Source: Undibacterium paludis (lineage in GTDB: Bacteria; Pseudomonadota; Gammaproteobacteria; Burkholderiales; Burkholderiaceae_D). From it: a DNA stretch of 64,000 nucleotides. The position numbers and the translations under genes are program-made. Positions 8,273 to 18,055 of this stretch are shown here, piece after piece. The stretch lies in the NCBI RefSeq assembly GCF_022568815.1, contig NZ_JAKZHX010000012.1:62001-126000 (forward strand). Direction: 5' to 3'. Within the stretch, counting starts at the first letter, position 1; each line of letters starts with the position of its first letter. The notes below the pieces were generated by a model. The model saw only the letters and a list, made by a program, of their open reading frames with translations, did no database searches and was not told where the DNA came from.

Positions 8273-9955
8273 ATGAATTTGCGTCACCTGCGCATAGGAA
8301 CCCGACTTGCTGTGGGCTTTGGTGTAATACTCGCCACCCTGGTATTGATACTGATCATCAATAGTATCTTCAGCGCCAGTAACCGCAAGGAAATGATCGC
8401 CGGCCTGGAACTGTCACATACCAAAACCGAGCTTGCCGCGACCATGAAAAGCAGCATGCTCGAAGGTGGCATCGCCATACGCAATATAGGCTTGCAAAGT
8501 GACATAGGTGAAATCGACAAACAGAAAGCCATCTCCAAAAAACAACAGGCCCGCTTTGCCGAAGCCCGCGACAAACTGACTGCCCTTGGTCTTGGCAGCG
8601 AAGAAAAGAAGATTCTTGACGCCATCTCTGAACTCGACAAACAGGTCGATGTGCCCATCAAGGAAGCCATGAAAATGCTGCTGGCGTTCAATGGTGAAGA
8701 AGCCGTCAAACTGATTGCCACCCAGGTCGATCCCCTGCAGCAAAAATCCTTGCTTGAGATCAACAAACTGGTCGATATCCAAAACAAGGCTTCGTCTGAA
8801 CTATCGGCAATTGCCGAATCCAAGGGCAAGCAGCTGAGCTTTACCCTGTTCGCCATCGGCGCCGTCATCCTGCTGTTTGGCGCCAGTGTTTCCATTTTCC
8901 TGACACGCAGCATTACTGCACCATTACGTGACGCTGTCAGCATTGCCAAACGCGTCGCCTCAGGTGAACTGTCCTTCCGTGAAACAGCGGACGGTACGGA
9001 TGAAATCAGTGAACTGCTGAATGCCCTGAAAGAAATGAGCGACAACCTGCATCACATCGTCAGTGAAGTCCGCCAGGGCACCGATGCCATTGCAATTGCC
9101 GCAGTCGAAATATCAAGCGGTAACTCTGACCTGTCTTCACGCACAGAAACCCAGGCCGGTGCGCTGGAAGAGACTGCCAGTTCCATGGAAGAAATCACCG
9201 CCACCGTCAGGCACAATGCTGATAATGCGCGCCAGGCCAATGGCCTGGTGACATCAGCATCCAACTTCGCCATCAAAGGTGGGGAAGAAGTCGGCAAAGT
9301 CGTGCACACCATGAATTCCATCAAGGAAAGTTCGCGCAAGATTGTCGATATCATCAGCGTGATTGACGGCATTGCCTTCCAGACCAATATCCTTGCCCTG
9401 AATGCGGCGGTCGAAGCCGCGCGCGCCGGTGAACAGGGTCGTGGCTTTGCCGTAGTGGCCAGCGAGGTGCGCAATCTGGCGCAACGTTCAGCCAGTGCCG
9501 CCAAAGAGATCAAGACCCTGATCGGCGATTCGGTCGAAAAAGTCGATGCCGGCGGCAAGCTGGTTGATGCAGCAGGCAAGACCATGACTGAAATTGTCAG
9601 TTCGGTCAAACATGTGGCCGATATCATGGCGGAAATCACTGCGGCTGGCCAGGAACAGAGTTCAGGCATAGAAGAGGTCAATCGCGCCATCAACCAGATG
9701 GATGAAATGACCCAGCAAAATGCCGCCCTGGTGGAACAGGCCGCTGCCGCTGCCGAAAGCATGGAAGAGCAGGCCAATAACCTGGCCCGCGCTGTCTCTG
9801 CCTTCAAGCTGGACAATACCAATAATCGGCCTCGCCGGGTACAGGCTGTCAACGCCGAGCCCGTCGGGAACGACTATACTGAAGGGGAAACGTCCTTGAT
9901 CAAGGCAACTGCTGGTAAACTGGTGAGGGCGCTGGGTTTCAATAAAAATTATTAG
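8273..9955 (+). CDS. methyl-accepting chemotaxis protein
   Basis: 560 residues from the ATG at 8273, with GGGAG 7 bases upstream; a longer in-frame start at 8201 has no ribosome binding site. Membrane helices at about 10-32 and 190-212 bracket a periplasmic four-helix-bundle type sensor of about 155 residues. A HAMP domain follows, then the MCP signalling domain with hairpin tip [20 protein letters not shown] (about 366-385). The Ala/Gln/Glu-rich helices on both sides carry methylation sites. There is no C-terminal CheR/CheB-binding pentapeptide. It would sense a small ligand and control CheA. The next gene, an HDOD protein, follows closely. Confidence 0.94.
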   Translation: MNLRHLRIGTRLAVGFGVILATLVLILIINSIFSASNRKEMIAGLELSHTKTELAATMKSSMLEGGIAIRNIGLQSDIGEIDKQKAISKKQQARFAEARDKLTALGLGSEEKKILDAISELDKQVDVPIKEAMKMLLAFNGEEAVKLIATQVDPLQQKSLLEINKLVDIQNKASSELSAIAESKGKQLSFTLFAIGAVILLFGASVSIFLTRSITAPLRDAVSIAKRVASGELSFRETADGTDEISELLNALKEMSDNLHHIVSEVRQGTDAIAIAAVEISSGNSDLSSRTETQAGALEETASSMEEITATVRHNADNARQANGLVTSASNFAIKGGEEVGKVVHTMNSIKESSRKIVDIISVIDGIAFQTNILALNAAVEAARAGEQGRGFAVVASEVRNLAQRSASAAKEIKTLIGDSVEKVDAGGKLVDAAGKTMTEIVSSVKHVADIMAEITAAGQEQSSGIEEVNRAINQMDEMTQQNAALVEQAAAAAESMEEQANNLARAVSAFKLDNTNNRPRRVQAVNAEPVGNDYTEGETSLIKATAGKLVRALGFNKNY

Positions 9956-10006
9956 CGGACAGTGTGGAGCAGCGCCTTGCTTCAGGTCTGCTCCGACATA
10001 CACACT

Positions 10007-10858
10007 ATGAACAAGCAGGAAGCATTAAAGAGTATTGTTGCACAGGCCAGCAAGGGCGATCTGGTGTTCCCCACCAATGTGAATGCCTCATTGAAGATAC
10101 AACAGGCACTCGACGACCCTGATTGCGGCATAGAAACGGCAGCAAAACTGGTCATGACCGAACCCCTGATGTCAGCCCGCGTGGTTGCCATTGCCAATTC
10201 TGTAGCCTATAACCGCTTTGGCGGCGGCGTCACCAATATCCGTACTGCCATTACCATACTCGGCTTTAATACCCTGCGCTCGGTGACGGCAGCCGTCGTC
10301 ATGCGCCAGTTGAGCGCCGCCGTCTCTGACAAGGCCATACGCGCCAAGATGGATGCCTTATGGCGCCACTCCGCTTATGTTGCTGCGCTGGCGCACCTGA
10401 TAGCACGCAAGGTCAGCAAGGTCGATGCAGAAACTGCCTTGTTTGCCGGCATCGTCCACGAAGTCGGCGGTTTTTACCTGCTGTCGCGCGCCCAGGAATT
10501 CCCTGCCCTGCTGGAGATGACTGGCCCAGACGCGCCAGCAGACCCGCTGGCGGAAACTGACGAAACCTTCATAGGCCGGGCCGTACTGAACAAACTGCTG
10601 GTGCCCAAACGTGTCGTCAGTGCCGTTGAAGCGCTGTGGTATGGCATGCGCGTCATGCCACCCGAGACCTTGGGTGACACCCTGCTGCTGGCCAATGAAC
10701 TGGCGGCCGTCCCCTCGCCGCTGGACGTACGGTCACCTGAAAGCATACGCCAGGCAGCGTCTGAAATCGACTTTGCCGTAGGCGATGGCACACTGCTGAC
10801 CATACTGACCGAATCGGCCGAAGAAGTCGATGCGCTGACTGCCACCCTGATCAGCTGA
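10007..10858 (+). CDS. HDOD domain signalling protein
   Basis: 283 residues from the ATG at 10007; an in-frame GTG at 9962 is possible. The HDOD fold is shown by LKIQQALDDPDCGIETAAKL, LMSARVVAIANS and ILGFNTLRSVTAAVVMRQL, with a later HD-like helix region (ALFAGIVHEVGGFYL) that keeps a histidine but not a full catalytic HD set. Such proteins act as cytoplasmic scaffolds in chemotaxis, c-di-GMP or stress signalling. It starts 51 bp after the chemoreceptor. A 7-bp hairpin GGAGCAG/CTGCTCC (9966-9972 with 9988-9994) sits just before the start codon and may modulate read-through or translation. Confidence 0.9.
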   Translation: MNKQEALKSIVAQASKGDLVFPTNVNASLKIQQALDDPDCGIETAAKLVMTEPLMSARVVAIANSVAYNRFGGGVTNIRTAITILGFNTLRSVTAAVVMRQLSAAVSDKAIRAKMDALWRHSAYVAALAHLIARKVSKVDAETALFAGIVHEVGGFYLLSRAQEFPALLEMTGPDAPADPLAETDETFIGRAVLNKLLVPKRVVSAVEALWYGMRVMPPETLGDTLLLANELAAVPSPLDVRSPESIRQAASEIDFAVGDGTLLTILTESAEEVDALTATLIS

Positions 10859-11046
10859 CACTGCCAGTTTTTTTGCTGCCAGCCAGAAATTAACTCCTGC
10901 TCAACAAGTTTTCAAAAATATCGGCATAATACTTGTCGCATAATTATTGCACCTGTCCGCCTGCCTGCCCCATCAACCGGGGCAAGTAGCGTATGGTGCA
11001 CATGTCCCGGTACGCCCAGACCAGTCACTTAACCAAGGAAAATACC

Positions 11047-12027
11047 ATGCCATTGAAACGCCTTTTCAGTACCAGCCTGTTGACTTCCAGCATGATGGCA
11101 GCAATTGCCACCCTGAGCCTGCCGGCAAGCAATGCGCTCGCCGCCGCCCCGATGGCAAAGACCTCGGCACCCGGCTTTTATCGCAGCATGCTCGGTGATT
11201 TTGAAGTGACCGTGCTGTCTGACGGCACCGTACCGCTGCCGGTCGACAAACTGCTGACCAATACCACACCTGAAAAAGTCGGCAAGGCCCTGGCCAAATA
11301 CCACCAGCAAAGCCCGCTGGTAACATCGGTCAATGGCTTTTTGATCAATACCGGCAGCAAGCTGGTCTTGATAGACAGTGGTGCCGGCACCTTCTTTGGC
11401 CCGACACTGGGCAAGCTGCAGGCCAACCTGAAAGCGTCCGGTTACACGTCTGACCAGATTGATGAAATCTATATCACCCATATGCATACCGACCATATCG
11501 GCGGTCTGGCTGACGGTGACAAGGCGGCCTTCCCGAATGCCATCATACGCATAGACCAGCATGACACCGATTACTGGCTGAGCCAGGCCAATATGGACAA
11601 GGCCAGTGCGGACGCCAAAGGCAGCTTTGAAAAAGCCATGGCCATCCTGAAACCCTATATACAGGCCGGCAAACTCAAACCTTTCGAAGGCGACACGGAA
11701 CTGGTACCCGGCGTCAAAGCCGTTGCCAGTCATGGCCACACACCGGGCCACAGCATCTATAAGGTGGAAAGCAAGGGCCAGACCCTGGTGCTGTGGGGAG
11801 ACCTGATGCACGTCGCTGCGGTACAGTTTGAAGAACCTTCAGTCACCATACAGTTCGACAGTGACAGCAAGGCTGCCTATGCCCAAAGGCAAAAAGCCTA
11901 TTCTGACGCGGCCGAGCATTCCTACATGGTTGGCGCAGCCCACCTGTCCTTCCCTGGCGTAGGTTATATCCGCAAGGAAGGCAAAGGCTATGCCTGGATG
12001 CCGTTGAACTACGCTCCATTGCCATAA
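11047..12027 (+). CDS. secreted metallo-beta-lactamase-fold hydrolase
   Basis: 326 residues from the ATG at 11047, with AAGGA 7 bases upstream. A Sec signal peptide ends near SNALAA (about residue 27). The metal-binding motif THMHTDHIGGL places H145, H147, D149 and H150 as ligands, SHGHTPGH gives H229, and WGDLMH supplies the bridging aspartate. This is a complete dinuclear Zn MBL core. The substrate is unclear; the lack of beta-lactamase-specific features and the overall pattern point to quorum-quenching lactonase-like or general MBL hydrolases rather than antibiotic resistance. It acts in the periplasm. Confidence 0.92.
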   Translation: MPLKRLFSTSLLTSSMMAAIATLSLPASNALAAAPMAKTSAPGFYRSMLGDFEVTVLSDGTVPLPVDKLLTNTTPEKVGKALAKYHQQSPLVTSVNGFLINTGSKLVLIDSGAGTFFGPTLGKLQANLKASGYTSDQIDEIYITHMHTDHIGGLADGDKAAFPNAIIRIDQHDTDYWLSQANMDKASADAKGSFEKAMAILKPYIQAGKLKPFEGDTELVPGVKAVASHGHTPGHSIYKVESKGQTLVLWGDLMHVAAVQFEEPSVTIQFDSDSKAAYAQRQKAYSDAAEHSYMVGAAHLSFPGVGYIRKEGKGYAWMPLNYAPLP

Positions 12028-12112
12028 TCATGGACGTTACCCCGGTCAAGGCCGCACTGTCGGCAGCCACGCCGGGGTACACGCTATCTTCAGTCCCACG
12101 GAGTCAGTCGGT

Positions 12113-12688
12113 ATGACGATCACGCTGAAACAAAGCAGGTATTTGAAAAGTGCAGCACTGCTGGCAGTCATGGCGCTATTGACGGCATTTGCTGCTGCAC
12201 AGACATCCACTGCAACAACAGCCAAGGCCAAAGACAAGACTAGCAAGGAAAAAGTCGATACCGATTCCATCATCAGCGGCATCAGCGCTTCCGAACGCAC
12301 GCGACCTTTTCCTGTTGGCGAAAAAACCGCCTATTTCGTCAATATCAAGGATGGTGATCAGGTCAAATCACCATTCCGTGTCGCCTTTGCCGTCACCGGC
12401 ATGGGCGTGGCGCCCGTGGTCGCCGGCGATATCCCTGATACCGGGCATCACCATATCCTGATAGACATGCCCATGCCAGTGGACATCAAGGCCCCCATCC
12501 CATTCGACAAACCCAACGAATTTGCCCACCAGCATTACAAGCATTTCGGCAAGGGTGAAACCGAGACCCTGCTTGACCTGCCGCCAGGCAAACATACCTT
12601 GCGCCTGCTGTTTGCCGATCACAAGCATGTGCCTTACTACATTTCCAGCAAAGAAATCAATATCGTCGTGCTGGAAAAAACGCAGTAA
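12113..12688 (+). CDS. DUF4399 secreted protein
   Basis: 191 residues. A signal peptide of about 29 residues (hydrophobic AALLAVMALLTAFAAA) is followed by a Lys/Thr-rich linker. The C-terminal domain contains DTGHHHILIDMP (about 109-120) and LPPGKHTLRLLFADHKHVPY, the marks of DUF4399. The many histidines suggest metal binding, but this is inference. GGAG lies 10 bases before the start. It follows the metallo-hydrolase gene by 85 bp and precedes a P450 gene; whether they are co-transcribed is unclear. Confidence 0.9.
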   Translation: MTITLKQSRYLKSAALLAVMALLTAFAAAQTSTATTAKAKDKTSKEKVDTDSIISGISASERTRPFPVGEKTAYFVNIKDGDQVKSPFRVAFAVTGMGVAPVVAGDIPDTGHHHILIDMPMPVDIKAPIPFDKPNEFAHQHYKHFGKGETETLLDLPPGKHTLRLLFADHKHVPYYISSKEINIVVLEKTQ

Positions 12689-12756
12689 ATCAAGCTGATT
12701 GACAGCACCCGGCAAATCGGACACAGTGCAAACTCTGTCCTTTGCCGAGCTTATAC

Positions 12757-14001
12757 ATGACGACTGCGTATCAGCACACCGCAACTGCCTGTCCGGTTCT
12801 GCCGGACGATTTTGACCTGCGGCACCTGCCTGACGACTTCTACCACAACCCCTATCCCTATTACCATGCACTGCGTGAACATAGCCCGGTGCGCAAGATG
12901 CCCGACGGCTCTTATCTGCTGACACGCTATGCTGACCTGATGCAGGTCTACAAGGATGCCAAAACCTTCAGCTCGGATAAAAAACTGGAATTCAAGCCGC
13001 GCTATGGCGATTCACTGCTGTACGAACACCACACGACCAGCCTGGTCTTCAATGACCCGCCCCTGCATACCCGCGTGCGCAGGTTGATCATGGGCGGGCT
13101 GACGCCTGCCGCCATGGCGAATACCGAAACCGGCCTGATACAGCTGGTGGACAGTCTGCTTGACCAGATGGCAGGCAAACCCGGAGCAGACCTGATCAGT
13201 GATTTTGCCTCTGCCATACCGGTAGAAATCATCGGCAACCTGCTGGCCGTACCGCATGATGAGCGCGAGCCCTTGCGGGCATGGTCGCTGGCGATACTCG
13301 GTGCGCTGGAACCGGCGATTACGCCTGAATTCTTTGCCCATGCCAACCAGTGCGTGACCGAATTCCTTGACTACCTCAAGGCGCTGGTCGCTGACCGCAG
13401 GCTGCATCCCGGTGACCCGAAAGCCGATATGCTGACGCGCCTGATCGAAGGCGAAGCCGATGGGGAAAAACTGACGGAGACCGAGCTCTTGCAGAACTGC
13501 GTCTTCCTGCTCAATGCCGGCCATGAAACCACCACCAACCTGATCGGCAACGGCCTGGTCGCCTTGCTGGAATGGCCCGAACAAAAAGCCAGGCTGATTG
13601 CCCAGCCTGAACTGATCAGCACCGCCATCGAAGAATTCCTGCGCTTTGAAAGTTCCAACCAGCTTGGCAACCGCATCACCACGGTTGATACCCGCATAGG
13701 TGATGTCGACATCGCTGCAGGCAGCCGCATCAGTCTGTGCATAGGGGCAGGCAACCGCGACCCGCAGCAATTCCCTGAACCCGACCGGCTTGACATCAGC
13801 CGCAACCCCAACCGTCATCTGGCCTTTGCTTCTGGCATACACCAGTGTGCCGGCATGTTCCTGGCAAGGCTGGAGGGCAGGGTGGCCATTTCGCGCCTGC
13901 TGGCGCGTTTCCCTGACTATCAATTGACAGCAACACCTGTCAGGGGTGGACGCGCGCGCTTCCGTGGGTTTCTGTCAGTACCTTGCAAGCTGCAAAAATA
14001 A
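12757..14001 (+). CDS. cytochrome P450
   Basis: 414 residues from the ATG at 12757 (a TTG at 12742 would add five). All P450 landmarks are present: I-helix AGHETT at 254-259 with the oxygen-activating acid-Thr pair, K-helix ExxR at E293-R296, and the heme loop FASGIHQCAG with the cysteine ligand at 364. There is no membrane anchor, so it is a soluble class I bacterial enzyme needing a ferredoxin and reductase, neither of which is in the window. The sequence style resembles bacterial CYP families that hydroxylate fatty acids, terpenes or macrolides. The substrate cannot be told. A LivK-like binding protein gene follows after 37 bp. Confidence 0.95.
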   Translation: MTTAYQHTATACPVLPDDFDLRHLPDDFYHNPYPYYHALREHSPVRKMPDGSYLLTRYADLMQVYKDAKTFSSDKKLEFKPRYGDSLLYEHHTTSLVFNDPPLHTRVRRLIMGGLTPAAMANTETGLIQLVDSLLDQMAGKPGADLISDFASAIPVEIIGNLLAVPHDEREPLRAWSLAILGALEPAITPEFFAHANQCVTEFLDYLKALVADRRLHPGDPKADMLTRLIEGEADGEKLTETELLQNCVFLLNAGHETTTNLIGNGLVALLEWPEQKARLIAQPELISTAIEEFLRFESSNQLGNRITTVDTRIGDVDIAAGSRISLCIGAGNRDPQQFPEPDRLDISRNPNRHLAFASGIHQCAGMFLARLEGRVAISRLLARFPDYQLTATPVRGGRARFRGFLSVPCKLQK

Positions 14002-14038
14002 TCATCACAATAAATCCACAACAAAAACCGGAGACAAC

Positions 14039-15190
14039 ATGAACAAGATCAAACTGCTTGCCCTGACCAGCGGCCTGCTCTGCGCCAGCCTTTCTGCCCA
14101 GGCACAGATCAGGATAGGCGTCACCATCTCATCAACCGGCCCGGCGGCGTCATTGGGCATACCCGAGAAAAATGCGATCGCCATGCTGCCCAGGGAAATC
14201 GCCGGCAAAAAAGTCGACTACATCGTGCTCGATGATGCCTCTGACACGACACAGACTGTCACCAATACGCGCAAGCTGATATCCGAAGAAAAGGTTGATG
14301 CCATTATCGGTTCCACCACCACGCCGAACTCCCTCGCCATGCTGCCTGTGATTGGCGAAGGCAAGACAGCGGCGATCAGCCTGGCATCAAGCAACCGCAT
14401 CATCGAACCCATGGATGCCAACCGCGCCTGGATGTTCAAGACACCACAAACCGATACCATGATGGCGATCGCCATCGCTGAAGACATGAGCAAAAAGGGC
14501 GTCAAGACCATGGGCTTCATCGGTTTTTCTGATGCACTGGGCGAAGCCTTCCTGGTTGAAGTGACAAAGTATGCAGAGCTGAAAAAAATCAAGGTCGTTG
14601 CCACCGAACGTTACAGCCGCAATGACAACAGCGTGGTAGGCCAGGTGCTGAAGCTGATGGCGGGCAACCCCGACGCCATCGTCGTCGGCGCATCCGGCAC
14701 ACCGGCAGCCCTGCCGCCCAAGACTCTGGCAGAACGCGGCTACAAAGGCCGCATCTATCATAACCATGGCGTCGCCAACAGCGACTTCCTGCGCGTCTGC
14801 GGCAAGGACTGTGACGCCACCTATTTGCCCACCGGCCCGGTGATGGTAGCGAAACAGCTGGCTGACCATAACCCCGTCAAAAAAGCCGCGCTCGATTTCT
14901 CCAACAAATTTGAAACAGCCTATGGCGCCGGCAGCCTGGCTGCCTTTGCCTCTTATGCCTGGGACGCCGGCCTGCTGCTGCAACAGGCTATCCCCGTCGC
15001 CCTGAAAAAGGCAGCGCCAGGTACGGCTGAGTTCCGCGCCGCCCTGCGCGATGCACTGGAAGCCACCCAGGGCCTGGCCACCACCAATGGCGTCGTCAAC
15101 ATGAACAAATCCGACCACCTGGGCCTGGACCAGCGGGCGCGCGTGATGGTGCAGATCAAAGGCGGGAAATGGGTTTATCAGGCGGAGTAA
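14039..15190 (+). CDS. LivK-like ABC transporter substrate-binding protein
   Basis: 383 residues from the ATG at 14039, with GGAG 6 bases upstream. A signal peptide ends at about SAQAQ (23). The mature chain begins IRIGVTISSTGPAASLG, the typical opening of type I periplasmic binding proteins for branched-chain amino acids or aromatic acids. There are no matching permease or ATPase genes beside it, so it is an orphan that must work with transporter parts encoded elsewhere. Its closeness to the P450 gene (37 bp) suggests joint expression and perhaps uptake of an aromatic or hydrophobic substrate, which is inference only. Confidence 0.92.
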   Translation: MNKIKLLALTSGLLCASLSAQAQIRIGVTISSTGPAASLGIPEKNAIAMLPREIAGKKVDYIVLDDASDTTQTVTNTRKLISEEKVDAIIGSTTTPNSLAMLPVIGEGKTAAISLASSNRIIEPMDANRAWMFKTPQTDTMMAIAIAEDMSKKGVKTMGFIGFSDALGEAFLVEVTKYAELKKIKVVATERYSRNDNSVVGQVLKLMAGNPDAIVVGASGTPAALPPKTLAERGYKGRIYHNHGVANSDFLRVCGKDCDATYLPTGPVMVAKQLADHNPVKKAALDFSNKFETAYGAGSLAAFASYAWDAGLLLQQAIPVALKKAAPGTAEFRAALRDALEATQGLATTNGVVNMNKSDHLGLDQRARVMVQIKGGKWVYQAE

Positions 15191-15196
15191 ACAATC

Positions 15197-15214
15197 TTCC
15201 TGCCTGTGCAGGAA
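15197..15214. terminator. weak hairpin after LivK-like gene
   Basis: TTCCTGC (15197-15203) pairs with GCAGGAA (15208-15214) around a 4-nt loop, 7 bp after the stop codon. There is no T tract, so termination would be factor-dependent or inefficient. Confidence 0.4.
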
Positions 15215-15281
15215 TGAGGTTAATTCAGATACGGCCTGTTGACAAAATCAATACAGAAATGGCAAGCAGATTAGACCGCTG

Positions 15282-15494
15282 TCAATAATGCGGCGGTCTC
15301 TCATCCACTACCGCAGTCCGCTGACTCGCCGTCACCGCCAGTTCACGCAAACGTGCTGCCAGGGCAGAACACAGGGCTTCGAGCTCATCGATTTTCTTTT
15401 GCTGGCGATACACTTGGGTATTGAGGGTATCGACCAGGTCGTCCTGGCGGGTCAGGCGTATTTCCAGGTCGATCAATCTTTCTTCTGTCGTCAT
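15282..15494 (-). CDS. slyX: SlyX family protein
   Basis: 70 residues from the ATG at 15494, with a GAGG about 8 bases upstream. The protein is a single long coiled coil (EERLIDLEIRLTRQDDLVDT) and ends in the family's conserved ERPPHY. SlyX proteins are small, widespread and of unknown function; in enterobacteria the gene lies beside slyD, which is not present here. A longer in-frame start at 15683 would run through the palindrome-rich control region and is rejected. Confidence 0.92.
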   Translation of the reverse strand: MTTEERLIDLEIRLTRQDDLVDTLNTQVYRQQKKIDELEALCSALAARLRELAVTASQRTAVVDERPPHY

Positions 15495-15517
15495 GATGCT
15501 GCCCTCATTCAAAATAA

Positions 15518-15563
15518 GTGCACAGTATGCCATACCAGTCAGGTCAGGCTGTGCACTGGTATG
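15518..15563. promoter_or_regulatory. nested inverted repeats in the slyX/chitinase control region
   Basis: Two overlapping inverted repeats lie between the divergent slyX and chitinase genes: GTGCACAG (15518-15525) with CTGTGCAC (15549-15556), and CATACCAG (15531-15538) with CTGGTATG (15556-15563). A further GGTATGCA copy occurs at 15591-15598. They could be regulator-binding half-sites; no regulator gene is adjacent. Confidence 0.45.
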
Positions 15564-15659
15564 CATGAGGTTCAGGCTGGCTGGCAAAGTGGTATGCACC
15601 AAAGCGGTGCCGTGCAAAAACCTGTTGACCCGGTTTGACTGCACTTGCATGCTTGGGCC

Positions 15660-17063
15660 ATGAAAAATACTCACCATCACCACTACCGTAGCCTGATCAA
15701 GGGCCTGTTATCCACACTGGTCTTATGCCTGAGCCCGCTCAGTCAGGCTGCTCCAGTCAGCAAACCTGTCGTCATCGGCTATTACCTGCTGGAAAAAGAC
15801 CAGATCAACAACTATGACCAGGGCAAGATTGATTTCCCTGTATCTGCCATCACGCCGGACAAGGCGCGCATGCTCACTCATATCAACTATTCTTTTTTGA
15901 ATATCAATGAGCAAGGTCAGTGCGCACTGGAAGACGGCACCAATCCTGACATGGCGCGCAAGGTCTTTGGAGAACTGCAGGCATTAAAAAAATACAATAC
16001 CGGTTTGCATGTGCTGTTTTCCATCGGCGGCTGGGCCTATACCAATGATGACAGCCCCACCGTAGAACGTTACCGCCTGGCTGCCGCCAGCGGTGCATCC
16101 CGGCAGAAGCTGGCGCAGTCCTGCGTCGCCTTCATGCGTGAGTATGGTTTTGATGGCATAGACATAGACTGGGAATATCCGCGCAAGGAAGACGCACAGA
16201 ATTTTGTCGCCCTACTCAAAGAAATCCGTCAGCAGCTACAACAGGTACAAGGTCCCGGTAAACCGGCTTATCAGTTGACCATCGCTGCTGCCGGCGGCGC
16301 TTTCAACATGGCGCGCACCTACCTGCACTTGCCACAGATAGCCGCCCAACTTGATTACATCAATCTGATGACTTATGACCTGAACGGCCCCTGGGAAAAG
16401 CAGACCAACCACAATGCCCACCTGTATGGCGCGGCGGGTGAGCATCTCTTTGACAATCCCTTGCGGGCATTGCCATTCGAGCCGGCACTGTCTTCAACAG
16501 AGCTGGAAAAACGTTTCCCTTCACCGTTTGCATTGACGGTCGATGCTGCCGTCCAGCAATACCTGCAAGCAGGAGTCCCTGCCAGCAAGCTGGTATTGGG
16601 CCTGCCGTTTTATGGCCGGGCTTTTTTCCAGGTTACCGCCGACAAGCAGGGCCTGCACCAGGCGTTTGTGACACCGGCTGGTGATGTCTACCAGGGTGAC
16701 CCCGGTTTGTTGAAAGCCTGCGATGCCTGCACTGCCCGCAAGGACCCGCGCCTGGCGACGTATGCCGACATCAAAAAAATGCTGGCAGCCAAAGCTGGCT
16801 ATGTACGCTTCTTTGGCGAAGACACCAAGGTACCCTGGTTATACAACCAGGCTGAAAAGATTTTTGTCAGCTATGATGATGAAGAGTCATTCGCCTACAA
16901 AACTGCCTACATCAAAAAATACAGGCTGGCAGGCGCCATGTTCTGGCACCTGGGTCAGGATGATGAACAGGGCAGTTTATTGCGTAGCCTGCACCAGGGC
17001 CTGTCCGGCAAGTCTGTCAAAGTCAAACTCAGCGGCGGACTGCACTATCAGGGCAGGGACTGA
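15660..17063 (+). CDS. secreted GH18 chitinase
   Basis: 467 residues from the ATG at 15660. A histidine-rich start precedes the hydrophobic signal segment, with cleavage near SQAAP. The GH18 active site DGIDIDWEYP spans residues 165-174 with catalytic E172; upstream is the substrate-binding strand LFSIGGWAY, downstream LMTYDLNGPW and LVLGLPFYGR, all typical of chitinase A1-like TIM barrels with an insertion domain. No chitin-binding module is visible. It should cleave chitin by substrate-assisted retention outside the cytoplasm. Its 3' end overlaps the convergent esterase gene by 16 bp. Confidence 0.95.
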   Translation: MKNTHHHHYRSLIKGLLSTLVLCLSPLSQAAPVSKPVVIGYYLLEKDQINNYDQGKIDFPVSAITPDKARMLTHINYSFLNINEQGQCALEDGTNPDMARKVFGELQALKKYNTGLHVLFSIGGWAYTNDDSPTVERYRLAAASGASRQKLAQSCVAFMREYGFDGIDIDWEYPRKEDAQNFVALLKEIRQQLQQVQGPGKPAYQLTIAAAGGAFNMARTYLHLPQIAAQLDYINLMTYDLNGPWEKQTNHNAHLYGAAGEHLFDNPLRALPFEPALSSTELEKRFPSPFALTVDAAVQQYLQAGVPASKLVLGLPFYGRAFFQVTADKQGLHQAFVTPAGDVYQGDPGLLKACDACTARKDPRLATYADIKKMLAAKAGYVRFFGEDTKVPWLYNQAEKIFVSYDDEESFAYKTAYIKKYRLAGAMFWHLGQDDEQGSLLRSLHQGLSGKSVKVKLSGGLHYQGRD

Positions 17064-18055
17064 TCGACATTCTTCAAAAAGCTGTCTACCGCAGCGGTAT
17101 AGGCGTTGTTGAGGCCGAGGTTTTTATTGATCTCACCATGGCTCAATGCTTGCGGCAATAATTGCGCCTGCATGCCCAGCGACCGGGCTTTCTGGACAAA
17201 GGCATCGGCTTGCAGGCAGGGTTTGTCCGGTCTCTGGCTGGAACAAACCGCCATGAAGGGTGCGCCGGCTTTCTGCAATTGCAGCGTCGGTGAACTGGCT
17301 TGCCAATAGCCGGGTTCGCTGCCAAAGGCTTCATCGTAGAAACGATAATGTTTTTGTTCCATGATCTTGCTGATATCGTAGGCCGCACTGTCGAGAGCGA
17401 CCGTTGCCAGCCAGGGTGAAACACCGGCCGTACCGGTAATACCGGGCGAACTCGCCAGCAGCGCGACCAGATGCGCCCCGGCTGAATGCCCCATCAGGAT
17501 GAAGCGCTGACGCGCACCACCCCATTCTGCTGCATGGCTTTGTGCATAGGCCATGGCTTTGGCCACATCGTCGGCCTGTTCCAGCGGCCCGGTACCGGGC
17601 AACATGCGGTAATTGATCGATATGAAAACATAGGCTTTTGGCAACCAGTGTGCCGCCTTGTTTTCCACCACGCCACGGGCAGTCTTGTTGCCTGTTTTCC
17701 AGGCGCCACCATGCACCATCAGGATCACCGGCATGTCTTTATGCGCGGCGGCATCTGCCGGCAGATACACATCCATGGTCTGCCTGCGGTCACTGCCATA
17801 GGCAAGGTCGCGCAACACTTTGGTACCGGCTGGCAAACCGTCGGCAGTCATGTTCGTTGTTTCTGCGTCACTCAAGTCATTCGGCTCTGCAGCCTTTGCC
17901 GCTTTTTGCTCCTGTCTTTCCTGTCGGCGCTCCATGATTTTGTCGCGCAAGGTTCCGGCATGGGCTGAAGGCAAGATCAGCATGCTGGCAAGGCCGAGCG
18001 CCAGCCCTGGCAATCCATAGCGGCAAAGCGATGTGATGTTTGACGAACGGCTCAT
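17048..18055 (-). CDS. secreted alpha/beta-hydrolase (BD-FAE/esterase-lipase type)
   Basis: 335 residues from the ATG at 18055, preceded by GAGGAG 6 bases upstream. A signal peptide ends near PSAHA (about 33); a charged Arg/Gln/Lys-rich stretch (about 38-55) links it to the catalytic domain. The oxyanion motif HGGAW is at 115-119 and the nucleophile elbow GHSAG has Ser191; a late LSHGE probably holds the catalytic histidine. It belongs to the HSL-like/kynurenine-formamidase-like carboxylesterases. It sits tail-to-tail with the chitinase gene, and deacetylation of chitin-derived or plant esters is possible but unproven. Confidence 0.92.
   Translation of the reverse strand: MSRSSNITSLCRYGLPGLALGLASMLILPSAHAGTLRDKIMERRQERQEQKAAKAAEPNDLSDAETTNMTADGLPAGTKVLRDLAYGSDRRQTMDVYLPADAAAHKDMPVILMVHGGAWKTGNKTARGVVENKAAHWLPKAYVFISINYRMLPGTGPLEQADDVAKAMAYAQSHAAEWGGARQRFILMGHSAGAHLVALLASSPGITGTAGVSPWLATVALDSAAYDISKIMEQKHYRFYDEAFGSEPGYWQASSPTLQLQKAGAPFMAVCSSQRPDKPCLQADAFVQKARSLGMQAQLLPQALSHGEINKNLGLNNAYTAAVDSFLKNVDQSLP

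Noticed and set aside
9052-9852. 266-codon minus-strand frame
   Set aside because: Antisense to the chemoreceptor signalling domain; the same kind of shadow occurs at 29425-30267 opposite the second chemoreceptor.
11029-11811. 260-codon minus-strand frame
   Set aside because: Antisense to the metallo-beta-lactamase-fold gene with full metal ligands.
13012-13923. 303-codon minus-strand frame
   Set aside because: Antisense to the cytochrome P450 gene, which has all catalytic motifs.
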